NCBI GenBank assembly: GCA_027563935.2
Contig: CM050453.2
Location: forward strand, 85,410,665-85,474,664
Direction of reading: 5' to 3'
Source of the DNA: Costus lasius
Taxonomy: Eukaryota; Streptophyta; Magnoliopsida; Zingiberales; Costaceae
Length of the DNA: 64,000 nt
Below the pieces are notes generated by a model, which was not told where the DNA came from, did not search any database, and worked only from the letters and a program-made list of their open reading frames with translations. The translations under genes were made by a program, and so were the position numbers. Below are positions 19,882 to 32,584 of the stretch, piece by piece; the stretch's first letter is position 1; every line of letters starts with the position of its first letter.

Positions 19882-20113
19882 GTGAACACGGAGGGGTTCA
19901 CCCGTGATTCGCATGAAGGTCTGGTACTTCACAGAATACTTCACGGCCAGCCCAAGATCTCGGTGTTTGGCCGTGATTTCATTGAGGACAAATTTTCTTG
20001 AAACAAACAGAACACTTTATGGCCAAGTGAACACGGAGGTATTTGCCCATGATTCTTACTTTGCTAATCTCCATAGAATATTTCACAGCCGGGTGAACTC
20101 GTCCATGTTCACC
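19882..20113 (+). repeat. Degenerate palindromic array in LTR B
   Basis: Cores near 19882 (GTGAACACGGAGGGGTTCAC), 20027 and 20093, with a much-changed unit near 19950. Flanking ATGGCCAGG / CCCGTGAT half-sites are kept. It ends about 120 bp before TATAAAA. Confidence 0.65.
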
Positions 20114-20234
20114 CGTGATCGCAGTTAAGATTCTGAGTTCCTCTCAGTTTTCTCTCAATTTGAGGCTAAGGAAAATTCTAAAAAAATCAATAAAATATGT
20201 TTTAGGAATCTAAGAGGGAGGTGAATCAAAGGAG

Positions 20235-20241
20235 TATAAAA
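20235..20241 (+). promoter_or_regulatory. TATA box of LTR B
   Basis: TATAAAA in GGAGTATAAAAGGCC, in the same position as in LTRs A and L. Confidence 0.65.
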
Positions 20242-20682
20242 GGCCTCTTTCTTGTTGTCTAATAAGCGAGCAATCGACTCACGAAGCGGCTAGGGCAAAC
20301 GGAACAGGCGACAAAGCTTTCGGAGGAGATTTTGAAGAGATTTCGCGACGGATCTTCACGATTTCTGGAGAATATCTTTGATTCCTCTTCTCCTTCCTCT
20401 CCTTTGTGTTTTCTTATAATTTTCGTGATTTATTGGAGAGATTTGTGGGAGTTTACATGGATCTTTTAGTATAAAATCTTATTCGGGACTCTGTTGAAGC
20501 TCGCTGATGTTTTCTATCGTATAATTTGAACTTGTTTTATTATTTTGAGGGTTATATGAGCATATTTTACTTAGTTGTTGCTATTTCATGATATTACTTT
20601 GGCCACGTAGTATTGTGTGTTAATCGACATGATCTTGACCGCAAGGATGATCCTGTTGGCGGATCCCCTAAGTAGAACTTGT

Positions 20683-20791
20683 GAACTTCTAACACGAGAG
20701 TAGTTAGAGTTCACTCGAGGATAACATAATCTTCCATAAAACCCATTGGATTTATCTAAAATGATTTACCATGAGAGTAGTAGATCATTTT
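20683..20791 (+). other. Leader hairpins of LTR B
   Basis: 20683-20712: GAACT(T)CTAAC with GTTAGAGTTC, a ten-pair stem with one bulge, plus AC/GT closing GAGA. 20758-20791: AAAATGAT(T)TAC with GTA(G)ATCATTTT around CATGAGAGTA. The stem sequences are unrelated to those of A, C and D. Confidence 0.7.
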
Positions 20792-21117
20792 AGGTAGGTA
20801 CCAGGTTGTACTCACTGCAAGGAGGCAACCTATACTAGTGGAAAGATTCCTTATGCAATATTATGAACTCATGTAATAGATAAGTTTTAAATCAGATAGA
20901 TTCATCAACGTGGTGGATACCGAAGTCCCGATATTTCTCTTATAGACATCTTCTGTTTAGTTGCGATTGATTTCTTGTGTTTGCTCACTGTCTTCAAAAC
21001 ATAATTTGAACTGCTTTGCTTCTGAAACTTAGATTTCTGGTAATTAACCTTGTTCCTTGTGGGATTGTCAATCTTTTATATTACTGCGATATTACCGTGC
21101 ACTTACGGTACGTGTCA

Positions 21118-22650
21118 CTAAGCGATTAATGAGAAGTGATGTTAGAGAATTTTGTTATCTATAGTTGGGATGAGACGATAAGAGATGATGTTGATTTTGT
21201 TTCATGATCTTTGATATGCCAATAAGTTAAAGGTTGAGCATATGAAACTAACAAGGCAATTACACAATATTTATATCTCTAAGTAGAAGTGAGAGTATAT
21301 TATAATGAATTTTATCTTGGAGCTTTTAAGATCGTACAAAGAATATGATTTGATTTGAGTGATTGTGAATGAATTGATCAAATCATCTCATTACTTAGTG
21401 GTCAAGAAGATTAATGTCTTGGACAAATTGGCAGATCTACAATGTAGAGAGATTATAAGGTTACATGGAATACTTGCTTTTATAATATTTGATAGAGACT
21501 TACTTTGAGATCTAGTTTTCGTTAGCAGGAGGTAGATGGGCTTCCCTGGGATTGTTGTAATATGAATAAAAATGATATCAAAGGTGTATAGTTCTTTAGT
21601 TAATTGGATGTAAACATTTCTAGTATTGTATGAGATAGTTTATAATACATCCTATAACTGAGTGAATTGTCATTATTGATTTATCATAATTGGTTACTGT
21701 AATGGGGATTTGAAATTGTTGTTTATGGGAATATGTTTGATAGTTGTTTTAATTTATTATTTTATTATTGTGTGAGATGGTTATCAATACATATTCAAAT
21801 ACGTTTAAAGTGTAAATTGCTATGGCTCCGTTTAGCCTAGCTTCTGCTTCTAGTTTTTGCTGGTTGAAGAAGTGCTGGTTGAAGAAGTGCTGGCTGAAGA
21901 AGTTTGAGGGTGTTTGGATGCACAGCTTATGGCTAGGTTATTCTATTTATAATAAATAAGTTTTTATTAAAAAAAATTACTAAGATAAAAATTATATGAT
22001 TAAATTTATTGTTAACTATAATTAAAATATTTATTAAAAATATTAAAAATTATACTATTAAAAAATTATTATTATATATAAGGGTTATTGAGCATAAGCA
22101 GGTGGGGGGCCAGAGAAGCAGCTTCACTCTTGCTTCTCAGAGAAACAGCTATTTATGGGTTGGAACAGAGAAGCTGAAGGGCCAAACACCTCAGTTTCTT
22201 AATTTCTACTAGCCGCAACACTATAAGCAGCTTCAAAAGCTAGGCCAAACGAGGCCTATGTCTACTTCTCGATTATGAGATTGTTTGTGAAAGGCTTTTA
22301 GGAATATAATTGTATTTTAGTATACTTTTTGTCCCCCGGATTATGTAGACATTGGAGGATTTACTCATGCTGTACGTATTGGATTTTGGTGATTGTTGAG
22401 TCTTATTTGCACTGGATGGAGATTGTTTATAATGTAATTTATCATTTAGTTGTAGAAGATGTAGATCACGTGTGTTGGGGCACGAGGTTAGAGAAAAATG
22501 AGTATTGGGTCATCAAATGATAGAAGAAAATGCAAAAACAGTTCAAAAGATTAGACAATGGTTATTGACTACTGACTAGATAGAAACGTTATGTTGATAG
22601 AAGAAGGTGAGACTTGAAATTTGTATTGAGGATTATGTTTTCTTAAAGGT
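21118..22650 (+). pseudogene. Element G2: decayed gypsy integrase region
   Basis: About 21355-21540 reads NELIKSSHYLVVK, DKLADLQCREIIRLHG and IIFDRDLL, the integrase core pattern (SAHFLPV-like, then REIVRLHG and SDRD in relatives). About 22550-22650 resembles the SRQK-x-YADRRRR-DL-F-GD-VFLKV segment with several stops. The two parts are separated by a MITE (21824-22256). It is a relic of a chromovirus-like element. Confidence 0.6.
21824..22256 (+). mobile_element. MITE with GGCTCCGTTTAGCC-type inverted ends
   Basis: Left end GGCTCCGTTTAGCCTAGCTT; the right end, reversed and complemented, is GGCCTCGTTTGGCCTAGCTT. A 3-bp TAT duplication flanks it (21821-21823, 22257-22259), so it is perhaps PIF/Harbinger-like. 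No transposase. A 17-bp unit (GTGCTGGTTGAAGAA-like) is repeated near the left end. Confidence 0.65.
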
Positions 22651-23008
22651 ATTACTGTAATACCCTAAAATAATGGTTCTCTTATATAGTATATAAGTGT
22701 ATAATTGCTAAGTTAAATCCTTTTGGATCATACACCTTGGTAAATTTTAGAAACTTCTTATGGTGTTGATGGTATTTTGAATTATAGGGACTTGAATGTT
22801 TTTGTCAGAATCTTGGTGGGCTTTTGGTACATTTTCACCCATTACTTGCCACATAGGCATCTAAAAGGGATTACTTTGTTAAAGTTGATTTTGGGAAGGG
22901 CTTTTGCGGTTGGTTGATTCGATTTGGTTGGGGAAGAACCCTAGAGGTGTTGCTAACTAAGGGGAAAGACAAGGAGAAGAAGCTGCAACAATTTCTTAAG
23001 GCAAGTTA

Positions 23009-23211
23009 GGGTCTGTTTGGCATGCAGCTTTTTCATCCGCTTTTACTGTACACTATTTTTCGCATTTCTACAGTAAAAGCTACAGTACCAACATAGTGTA
23101 TTTTTTGGCTGTTGTGGAAGCGTTAAAATATTAGCTTTCCGGTTATTGTAGCAAGCTTACCACCAAAGCTGCTACAGTAAAAGCTCGGAAAGCTACACCA
23201 AATGCAGCCTC
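23009..23211 (+). mobile_element. Small MITE with GGTCTGTTTGGCATGCAGC ends
   Basis: The left end GGTCTGTTTGGCATGCAGCT matches the reversed right end GGCTGCATTTGGTGTAGCTT imperfectly. CAGTAAAAGCT-type sequences recur inside in both orientations. The target duplication is not clear. Confidence 0.5.
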
Positions 23212-23848
23212 CTCATGATTTCTTTACATGTTCTTGAATTCTTTCTTGAGGAAATGCAAACCCTGTGTTCTATTATGGATATGTTTGACATCAATATTCA
23301 AAATCTTTTCTAACATCAATTTTGGTATGAATGGTGTTAAAAGCAATTTATGTGGGGAAACTCTGTAGGTCATAAATCTGATCTCTTTGTACTTGAACCT
23401 TAAGATCCCTAAATTTACAAACCCAAATTGTGGATATGTTTTGACTTGTTGCATGTTCCATTTATGTTCTATGCTATTATGTTGTTGCATAATAATGACA
23501 TTATTGATTGTGATTTTGTTATCACGATGAGTTGATAATTGCATATTCTATTTTATTTTTTGAGCAAACATTTATGAATAAAATATTATTGTAATGTATA
23601 TGTTTTGTGATAGGAGTTTTCAAGATGGGTTGAGATATACATTGAGATTTATTGTTGTATGCCTTGGGCATAGAGGTGGACGTGGATTCTTAGTGAGGCC
23701 ATCAGTGAGACATTAACACCGATTACATAATAGGCTATTGGTGGTTGTTAGTGAGAGTTACAACGAGATTATCATTTTGACAATACTAGAGCGACCAAGT
23801 ATTGGACACAGAACCATTGGGTTGCTAGAGGATAGTCATTGTACTTTT

Positions 23849-23980
23849 AGGGTATGTTCGGTAGAGCAGAATCCATCGTGGAAAGGATGGAAACATCAAT
23901 GAATCTAGATGACTTTTCATCTAGATTCATTGATGTTTCCATCCTTTCCACAATGGATTCCGCTCTACCGAACATACCCT
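23849..23980. mobile_element. Near-perfect 64-bp foldback MITE
   Basis: The arms 23849-23912 and 23917-23980 are reverse complements with only two mismatches (23868/23961 and 23877/23952) around a 4-base loop. Terminal sequence AGGGTATGTTCGGTAGAGC. No coding capacity. The near-identity of the arms indicates a recent origin or gene-conversion-like repair. A diverged relative is at 54724-54853. Confidence 0.75.
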
Positions 23981-24099
23981 TAAGCGTGGGGGAGTGGAAT
24001 CACTCTTCCTAGAGAATAATGTGAAATGTAAAAGTTGTGACTAGGAGCAACTTGGTGTTTTTATAACTGTCTTATAGTGTATTTTATTACATTATAAAT

Positions 24100-27050
24100 T
24101 TGGATATATGAGTGTTATACTTATATAGTTAGATAGAGAATTGTTATCATGTTATTTTGTGTATACATTCATTTTATTGTAAATCCATATTTAGCTATTT
24201 TTTACTAACTCTCTTGTCTTGCTTCTAGGTAATGAGTCTATGTAGTCTAGAGATGATTAGATAGATAAAAATACCTAGAAAGAGTAATTAGTCATATGTA
24301 ATTTTTTTTATTGCTATTTGTTGACACATGGTACTTTATAGTTTTATTTATTTATAATTAAAGACACTGTTATGAATTTTTTTTCAGTGTTACATAGTTG
24401 AGTAATATTATTTATTATTAATGTCACGTGAGGATTCATGTGAATAGTAGTTGATATAATGGATGTGGTTTCCATTTGGGTTGATTAATTAGTAAATGAG
24501 TTTCAATTTTTTTGATATGTTAAATTGTAAATGTGTGGAATATTGTTGGGCAGATGAAAAATTGTCGTGTCCTGTGTCATTTACTAATGTGTGAAATATT
24601 GTTGGGCAGATAATCCCGTGTCATTTATCAGGTTGCGACAAATATTCTTGTATTTTTTATATATAATATGATATGATTTTTTAAAAAATATTTTTTTGTT
24701 ATTGAGTAATAAAAGTATACAAAGAGAATATAATGTTTCATTAAATAAAGTAGTTTCTTTAAATTAATTTTTTATTATTTAATTTTTCTATGTTATATTA
24801 TATATTTTATTCTTTTCTTTTTATAATTGATTCCCGTATAAGCCCTTGGCTAAGGATGCCAAGATACCCCCAAGTGCCAACAATGGAAAACAATATAGCA
24901 CAATCCAACTAAGCATTCATTTATAAAGAATTGTCTAATTGTAGTTAAATAACTAGAGTATAATTCTTTAATCAAACTAGATTAACTATATTTTAATTGG
25001 ATGTCTAATTGGTCATTTGTTATTGAGTATCTTATGCGGTTAACATTGTGAAATTCGGACTAAAGAGAAGGCCCTTGTCAAGACTTGTATCTCTGAGATA
25101 GAGCTTCCAAACAACAATTTATCGGTGCTAAGGCTATGAACATTCTTCTAAGAGTGGGTCTGCTTGCTTGAGCCTACCGCAAGTTAAGGTTGGGCCCAAC
25201 GACAATTTGTTAGGTGATGACTTGGGATTATTAGCTGAATGAGTTTTTGAGGAAAGCCCAATCTCTTTATGGTTCATAAATAATTGATCCTTAGGAAGGA
25301 GGCATTCAGTGATGTGCCAACTAATTATTTCTCAGAGCTCTTTCTACATCTCTTAGAGTTATTTAGTAAAGGTTTTCAATCTATGTTTGGCTATAACTTT
25401 CCATACTACATAGACTAATCAATTAAGAAATAGAAAAAAAAACTAATTTATAGCAAAGTTGATGTGGATAAATTTTTATAATCAAGTGAATTGAACTTAA
25501 AATCAACTTAGTTGTTTAGAACTAAATAAGTATGACCTTCAAACAATTTGAATGATCCTAAAGAAAGAGGTTAGGTTGAAGTGGTATTTAGATGCCCTCC
25601 CTTCAATATTTAAGTCATAGATTATACATTAGTTAAGTTGAGGAGCTTATAGAAGAATGCAATAAGCTTAAGTAATTTTGTAGAGTTTGGGAGTGTGATA
25701 ACTTTCCTTTGTCCATCCCTCGTATGAAAGATTATATATATCTGTCATTAGATGAGTGGATATATTTATTAAATACTAGTCTATTGAATGTAGATGAAGT
25801 GTTTATGGTGCAATAACTTGATTGAGATACAATGATTATATTGTTGGCCAAATGTTACATTTTCTTAGTCATTGATTTATTTTAATGAGTTCGATAACAA
25901 CATATTATTTTACTAATATTATCCCTTGAATATTTTGTTGAAGTTGAAGGCATTAGATGGTTTATCATAGCAAGCATTGGTAAGGTTTGATAAGCCCCAA
26001 CTTTTTTTATTTTTAAATAAATATAAAGTGTTTAACCTTATAGTTGATGACTCATTCTACCTTACTTTCTTAAAGAAGCCTTTGATCATTTTTTTTTAAA
26101 CCTTACCAAAATCCTTAAGCCAATCTTAATTCTTACCCAACTTCAATGAAATTAGTATTTTTAGAAAGCAGACTTTATAAGCTTTTCAATGGCTTAAACA
26201 ACCCTCATTTTGGACTTCAAATGATTCCAAACTAGCCCATTCAAATTGACCTTATTATGTAATCTCAACTTTGGCTGAACCAAACTATATTGAATTGACT
26301 AGCCCATAACAACTATATTTTGGTCCCAACAATTCTTTAACTTTCTCTAGTTATTATTTATAACCTTTAAAAATCATGTAAATGAAGTGGCTAATTGACT
26401 GGCTCATTTTGCTAAATACACAACACGACATACAACACCTTCACCATCAGTCGATTATGAACTATTTGGGACATGATGCATGATGTCCTTATGTCCATGA
26501 AAGATGTGGCTTTTCCTCATCTCTTAAGGACGCCTCAAAACCTAAGTATAATGATACTCTTTAATATAGGAGATCAGGTAAACAATAAGAGAAACCCATA
26601 CTCCATTTCTCTTCATCTCTTTGATATTATTCATAAGCTTGCTAAATTAAGCATTAGGAGCAGGATATAAGCTAGAAGGTCTATTCATTTAGATCAAAGA
26701 ACCTACTTGCATGTGAGTCCAATCACTTTGGACAATAATATATCAAAGTGACATCATTATGATTCTTTTTTTTGTTAACATTATCATAGTAAATACTAAA
26801 ATTGAGTAATTGACTTGCATTTGTTATGAAACAAAATCATAAGAGAAGTAAAAGTTTGTAAAGGATTGAATATTCATGAAAGAAAAAAAAAAATTAGCCA
26901 CATACCTCCTTAAACGATGTAATATTTAAATTACAAAAATATGAAAAATGTAATAATTTAATTAAAAGTGAGAATTATATCATAAAATAAAAAAAATGTA
27001 TGATTAAGATTCAGTGATATTGTGGATCCTTATTTATAAGATTTTATTTC
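24100..27050. other. AT-rich intergenic DNA, no recognised gene
   Basis: No convincing coding frame, structural RNA or complete transposon was seen on either strand. Short open frames here lack similarity to anything recognised and match the expectation for AT-rich sequence. Confidence 0.5.
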
Positions 27051-30000
27051 ATTTAGAAACGAGACCATTTTTTTTTTTTTTTGTATGCTAGTATGATTAA
27101 TAAATTTTGTGCAGCCGGTTCAATAAGGGTAATGATGTTGAAGTAACGTGAAGGGAGGTAGAGAGTGCAAATTGGCGCCCACCACGAGAGCACATGCATG
27201 TACACATTACCGCTCCCTTGTCCGCTGCTGCACCCAACCACCATTGTCGGTCACCGACGACCCTCCTTATTCTCCTCTACTTCCTCTTTTCCTTTTTCCT
27301 CCTCCTCAATTTTTTTTTATTATTATTACTATTAATATTAAGTGAACGGAGGGAGAGCACGTGCGTGTGCTTAGTTGTGGCATCGAAAAAATCATGAAGC
27401 ATGATGCAACCATGCCAACAGCCGCCAATAATTTACTTCAACCTTGTCCTTGTGGAGGACCTTCCCATTTAATTTCCACCAACGACTAAGAAAGCACAGC
27501 TGCAGCCACCCCCGCTTATAAATTGTGCCATCCTCATTTTTATTATTATTATTATTATTAATAGAGTGGTGTTGCATTCATTTTTGAGAGCTCTCCAAGC
27601 GGTCGTTGGCGCCATGGAAAAAGTCAAGAAGAAATAAGCATGCGTGTCAACTGGTGCACCATGCACATGCATCGCACATGACATGCCTCCTCTTAATTAA
27701 TTAATTAATTAATTGGTTCTTCTCTAAGATCAAACCAGCCCTAATTAATTAACTAGTCATACAATCTGATTCGTTGACTTGTTTGTGGGCCTTGAGATTG
27801 GAGGGGAAAGAAAATGACTCGCTAGTAAGTATAATGAGGCAGGTGAGACGGGCCAAGTGTTAGGCCTATAAGAATTATGTCCTAAGCAACTCCAATTGAT
27901 GGCTCATCTTCATTTTGATGGGAAAAAGAGAGGTTAGTGTGTTGAGATCATGTGCATCCTCCTCAACCCCCCGAACAAAATGGTGTCAATTGCTTTGAGG
28001 GTTGAGGAATTCTCTCCATGTACTTGAGGTTGAGCTGCACGTTTAGAATTATTCCTTTTTATATTTCCTTACAACTGCAGCAAATTTTTTTTTTTTAATT
28101 CAAAATGTCAACTTCAATTTAACGTCGTTGTAGTTTATGAAGATTCCAACGTTAACCCTTGTTGATTGAAGAATTTTAGTTTTAAATTGATACATAAGTT
28201 CTATAATTTATGATATATTTTAAATTATATCATATTTTGATCACATAAGCTTGGTGTCTAATGTTGAGCTTTAGTTCAATGGTTGAGATGGATTTATTCT
28301 GAAAAAAATAGACTTCAAAAGTTGTGTGCTGGATGATGTCTTGGGTCAATTACTTGGGAAAAGGAGCACATCGGGAGGGTTTAGATATAAAACTATTGAA
28401 TTGATTCACAAGATCAACAATTTGAATTTTATAACTTTTTTTTTATTAAGATTCTTTTTTTTTAAAAAAAATACCCTTGATAAAGTAAAGATTTGATTTA
28501 TAATTTTACTATATTTTTTGATATAGACAAGTCAATAATGAAAGTAGAATTAATCTTACTATTTGATCAAATACCATATTTTTACATATGTCTTTGTTTT
28601 ATCTTTTCAAGATAAAAGGTTTTGACTATGCCATAATCTCATAAGTTTTTTTTTTCTTTTTTATCTTGGCCCATAACCATTTTTTTTATTTTATGGATTA
28701 ATTGATAATTCATTACTATTGTAGCAAGATGGTTGGGTTAGAGCTTCTAGAATTTTTAAGAGTGGAGTTAAAGGAGAAAATCACCATTAGGGTTGATTGT
28801 TAGTTTGGACCAAGAAGAAGAAACACTATATAGTTTCAATGACTAAGGTTCCCACACAATAAATGTGTGCTAAGGGCATTTGTCCATGGAGACTATGGCA
28901 TTGGGACCCTAGGTGGAGCCTATAGTAGTTGCTTATGAAGACATAAAAGAGCAAGTCATTATATATTATGCAAAGACTTGGGGAAACTCATTAGAAGGAT
29001 TGGGTGTGCTTACCTAGAGATGGTCTACCTCTACATGTAAAACTTGAGATTCATAGTAGAACCTAAGCACTTTATCATAGTCGCATAGAAGTTCATGTAT
29101 TAAGTTTGTTAAAGTCTAGCTATTATCTTAGGCACCAAGATGGCTTTGCACATAACATCACTTTTAACACCTTCAAGATGTGGCATAGTGGAGTATTTGA
29201 GCAATAAATCCAACATGTCAAAATGGCTTATCAGCACCATTAATCTATAATTGGTCATTGATCCCAAATATTTATGTTGGATGAAAATTAAAAATTAGTC
29301 AGCTATGAAGAGGGTATCTTGAGGGTTTGAATATAAAATCTCTCTATTTAATACTCAGGTGAAGTAGGAATCTAGCTTATATTTAAGAACATTTTCTTTT
29401 CGAGACATAAGAGAACTTACCTATTAGGGAGTGATGGAGAATTCATATCCCTATTAGGCATGTTATATAGTCTAGTAGTACGCTATTGGATCTACACTAC
29501 ATTTTGTCTTAGTAGTATCCTTCTTATGTTGTACATGACTAGTTGGTTTTTTTAGTTTGGTTGTTTTAGAAAATAGAGAGTTAAATAAACCCTAGGTGTG
29601 TAGTTGGTCGAGATGATGGTAAAACAATCTTGGGTCTCTCCATGCAAGTTATTTAAAAATTTATATATATGGTAGGTCAAGCAATTCAATTCAACATATA
29701 AAGGTTATTCTTCATAGGGGAGTACTTTAGTAAACATAGGTTTGACTATAGCATGAAATTTTGAGTTAAACACATTGCCTTGTTGAGTTATACCTCAAAC
29801 TTGACTTTAGATGAACTTTTGCTTAAAATTAGTAATCTCATCCTATCAATTCATTATAAGGATGGATACTTGTCTTTTATCAGCATAACTAATACATTAT
29901 GACATTTTTATTAACAATGCCATTATTTTTGTTGTGTTCAAAATTCAAGTAAGGCCTTTTATGTCTTTTTGATGAGGATATTCTTAACATCAAGTCACTT

Positions 30001-31130
30001 TTTTGGACTACTTTGCTGGACATATACTCAAAGCATTAGATTAAATCCTCTTAAATTTGGACAAATCATCTCATCTCATGATATTTTCTTTTGAGCAGGT
30101 GAGAGAGAATATTCCACATACGATATCATCGGTTATGTCATCTTAGTATAGGGAGCATTTTATGCATAATTAGGTTCATTTATTATCACCATTTATCATC
30201 ATACTTGATAGTTAATATTAACCCATTTTTAGTTTTTAGTGCATCAAGAGTATGGTTTCTTCAATTTAGTTACATTTGTAGAGTGCTACCTCCATTGTCC
30301 ATTGCCTATGTGAATAGGCAAAGTATTAGATGAGTGCATTTGTAGTGCTTAATTGTTTGAATGCACTATATGAATGTGTGTGCCTAATTTATCAAGAGGC
30401 GTTATATTTTAAATGCGAGTTAAAATGTTAAGGAGTCTATCTACGATTTCTACTTCTATTTTGTGATGCTCTCCATGCCATGTACCCTATATTATTTTTT
30501 TCATTTATGACACTCGTTTGATACTAAATTGTAAATACTTACTTTTCAAATTTTAAATTATGACAATTAAAATAAAATAAAATTGCTTTTTGGAAGCTAA
30601 CCTTTTGGGTTGAAGCTTTGTGTTTGCTTTGCTTCTCGTACCTGCAAAGCTCGCAGATCATGATCAGGGACAGCTAGCAAGCAGGAAAGTCTTACCTATG
30701 TCGCTCCCACCTTTGTGGAGCCACCTCTTTTCTCTCTCTCCGTTATTTTGTATTTTCTACTGCACAATTCAACCTTCATCTTTCTGTATTGAACTGAGGA
30801 AGAAAAAGAAAACATCTCCTTCATTGCATCCTTAATGCTCATGTTCGCCATACAGGAGAGTCCACTGTCTCTTTGGCTTGTCCGTTCTCGTCTGTTCCAT
30901 GTGTTACCTCACACAGCTGGAGCATCCTTGTCTTGTTCTTGCGTGCTTCGATTTAATCTGATTTCCAGCAATAATCCAATCTTCTTCTTGTTAGTTATTA
31001 TTATTGTTGTTGTTTTACTTTATATAATAACAATTTGTTTCCAACGTGGATGACTGTGACAGTAAGATTCCCACAATCTCTGAACTGGCGGCGGGGTTAC
31101 CGGGAGATGAATAGTCAAGTTACGTTCCCG
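27050..31130. other. Intergenic DNA upstream of GATA gene
   Basis: Contains simple repeats: a T run near 27068, (TTA)n near 27539-27561 and (TTAA)n near 27693-27713. A mildly GC-richer patch lies at 27170-27300. The stretch 28700-30500 reads like heavily decayed repeat sequence but no domain could be identified. No gene supported. Confidence 0.45.
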
Positions 31131-31132
31131 CG

Positions 31133-31143
31133 TCCACGTCAGC
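31133..31143 (+). promoter_or_regulatory. ACGT-core element upstream of GATA gene
   Basis: TCCACGTCAGC contains an ACGT core of the kind bound by plant bZIP factors, about 155 bp before the TATA box. This is a sequence match only. Confidence 0.3.
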
Positions 31144-31289
31144 CACAAGCGTCGGTGTAGAATATTGCGCCCTCCCATGTCGGTCCTCCCTCTCGGGCAA
31201 CAACAGCAGCAGCAGCAGCCAATGCCACCTCTGGATCCACTGTCTCATTCCCCACTGTACCCGTACCTCCTGCCTGGCTTCTGCTTTAC

Positions 31290-31298
31290 TATATATAA
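31290..31298 (+). promoter_or_regulatory. TATA box of GATA gene
   Basis: CTATATATAA lies 57-65 bp before the start codon, placing transcription start near 31320-31330. A tiny ATG-AAT-AAA-TAA frame (31316-31327) lies at or just before that point, so whether it is in the mRNA is uncertain. Confidence 0.6.
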
Positions 31299-31354
31299 GT
31301 TTATTATTTACAAATATGAATAAATAACCAAGGGGCTTGGCGACTGCCGAGCAC

Positions 31355-32584
31355 ATGGAGCAAGGGATGGCCGATCTGTTTGATCACATCGACGACTTGC
31401 TCGATTTCCCCAGCGACGACGACCAAGACTACGACGGGGAGGATGCGCTGGTCATGGTCCAGCAGCCTTGCAATAACACCGGGGCTTTTCTCCTCCCTCC
31501 AATAGGCCTGCCGCCGCCGCCTCCTGCTGCTCCTATTGCTGTTGATGGCGCTTTAGCCGGCGCCGGAGATGGCTCGCTTGAATGCTCCAGTAACCAAAAA
31601 CCGGTAAGTTGGGATTCGAATGCGTCCTTCTTAATTTGATCATTGGGAAAAAGTTTTCACAATGTCTGTCATAAACAATTGAACATCGATTTGTTAATTT
31701 CTTCTTTGCAGCGTGATGAGCTTGAGATTGCCGAGCTGGAGTGGACAACGGCGTTCCTGGATGGCTCCGATCCCTTCTGCCACGACCTTGCCTGCTATGA
31801 CGTCACTGCCGACACTGATGCCGATGGCGATAACGCTCAATCGAAAGGCGAAATCCACGCCTTCTTTCGTACCGCCAGTCCTGTGTCCGTCCTCGGATCG
31901 AAACCCAAGTCCTGCAGTGCCGGCGCTGACTCCTCTTCTTCGTCATCTTCCTCGACTTGTGCGTCCTATTTAAGCGGCGGCGAGAATGAAGGCGGAGTGC
32001 CTTTTCCTCCGACCGCACGTACCAAGGGGCCTTTAGCTCCCCTGATACCCGCTCGTGCGCGCAGCAAGCGCCGCCGGCCCGCCGGCCTCCTTGCCCGCGC
32101 CCCTGTCGTCACCCCCTCCGTCCCACCTTCCTCTGACTCAATTGCGGCCACCTCCGACCCTGAGAGCTCCGGTGAGTCCTGCCCACCGCGCCCAACGCCG
32201 CCGCCACCTCCAAAGAAGATCAAGATCACGTTCAAGAAGAGGAGCCCGGTGGCCGCCGCCGCCGCGGACGAAGAAGACGAGTGGGGTTCCAATTCGCCGG
32301 CGGCGGCGAGAAAGTGCCTTCACTGCGGGATACAGAAGACGCCACAGTGGCGCGCGGGACCGCTGGGGCCCAAAACGCTCTGTAATGCCTGCGGCGTGCG
32401 GTACAAGTCCGGGCGGCTCTTCCCCGAGTACCGGCCGGCCGCCAGCCCCACCTTCGTGCCCACGCTTCACTCCAACTCGCACAAGAAGGTGGTTGAGATG
32501 CGGATCCAGACAACCAAGCGGGCCGCTGCGCCGCCCGCATCCGACGGCTGCGACCTACTCGAGTACATTCGCCGGCGGCATTGA
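31355..32584 (+). CDS. GATA-type zinc-finger transcription factor (two exons)
   Basis: Exon 1 is 31355-31603, the intron 31604-31711 (donor CCG|GTAAGT, acceptor TTTGCAG|C), and exon 2 is 31712-32584; joined they give 373 residues. The first ATG of the frame is used; upstream codons open only from TTG. Residues 285-310 form one plant-type GATA finger C-x2-C-x18-C-x2-C (Cys285, 288, 307, 310), with TPQWR and LCNACG motifs, followed by the basic [15 protein letters not shown] tail. Such factors bind WGATAR sites in the nucleus. An acidic N-terminus ([13 protein letters not shown]) and the ELEIAELEW segment are typical of plant GATA subfamily A (I) activator regions. Basic clusters RSKRRR (about 200) and [10 protein letters not shown] (251-260) could be nuclear-localisation signals. 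A Ser run lies near residue 160. Complete and uninterrupted; the only intact ordinary gene here. The exact paralogue cannot be named. Confidence 0.93.
31604..31711 (+). other. Intron of GATA gene (phase 0, 108 bp)
   Basis: GT-AG intron with GTAAGT donor and pyrimidine-rich acceptor TTCTTCTTTGCAG. Exon 1 reading frame meets a stop about 36 bp into the intron, so retention would truncate the protein before the finger. Confidence 0.85.

Larger units (their letters stand above)
19617..21117 (+). repeat. Element B 3' LTR (about 1501 bp)
   Basis: Starts TGATGCCTTGC and ends ACGTGTCA. It shares the layout of LTR A but is clearly diverged from it. Features are a degenerate palindromic array (19882-20113), TATAAAA at 20235 and leader hairpins at 20683-20850. 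It is followed by a decayed gypsy integrase (G2). Confidence 0.85.
22651..24100 (+). other. AT-rich relic region, possible G2 LTR
   Basis: Starts TGTAATACCCTAAAAT right after the integrase tail, a plausible gypsy LTR start, but the other end was not found. It contains two inverted-repeat elements (about 23009-23211 and 23849-23980). No gene is seen. Confidence 0.3.
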
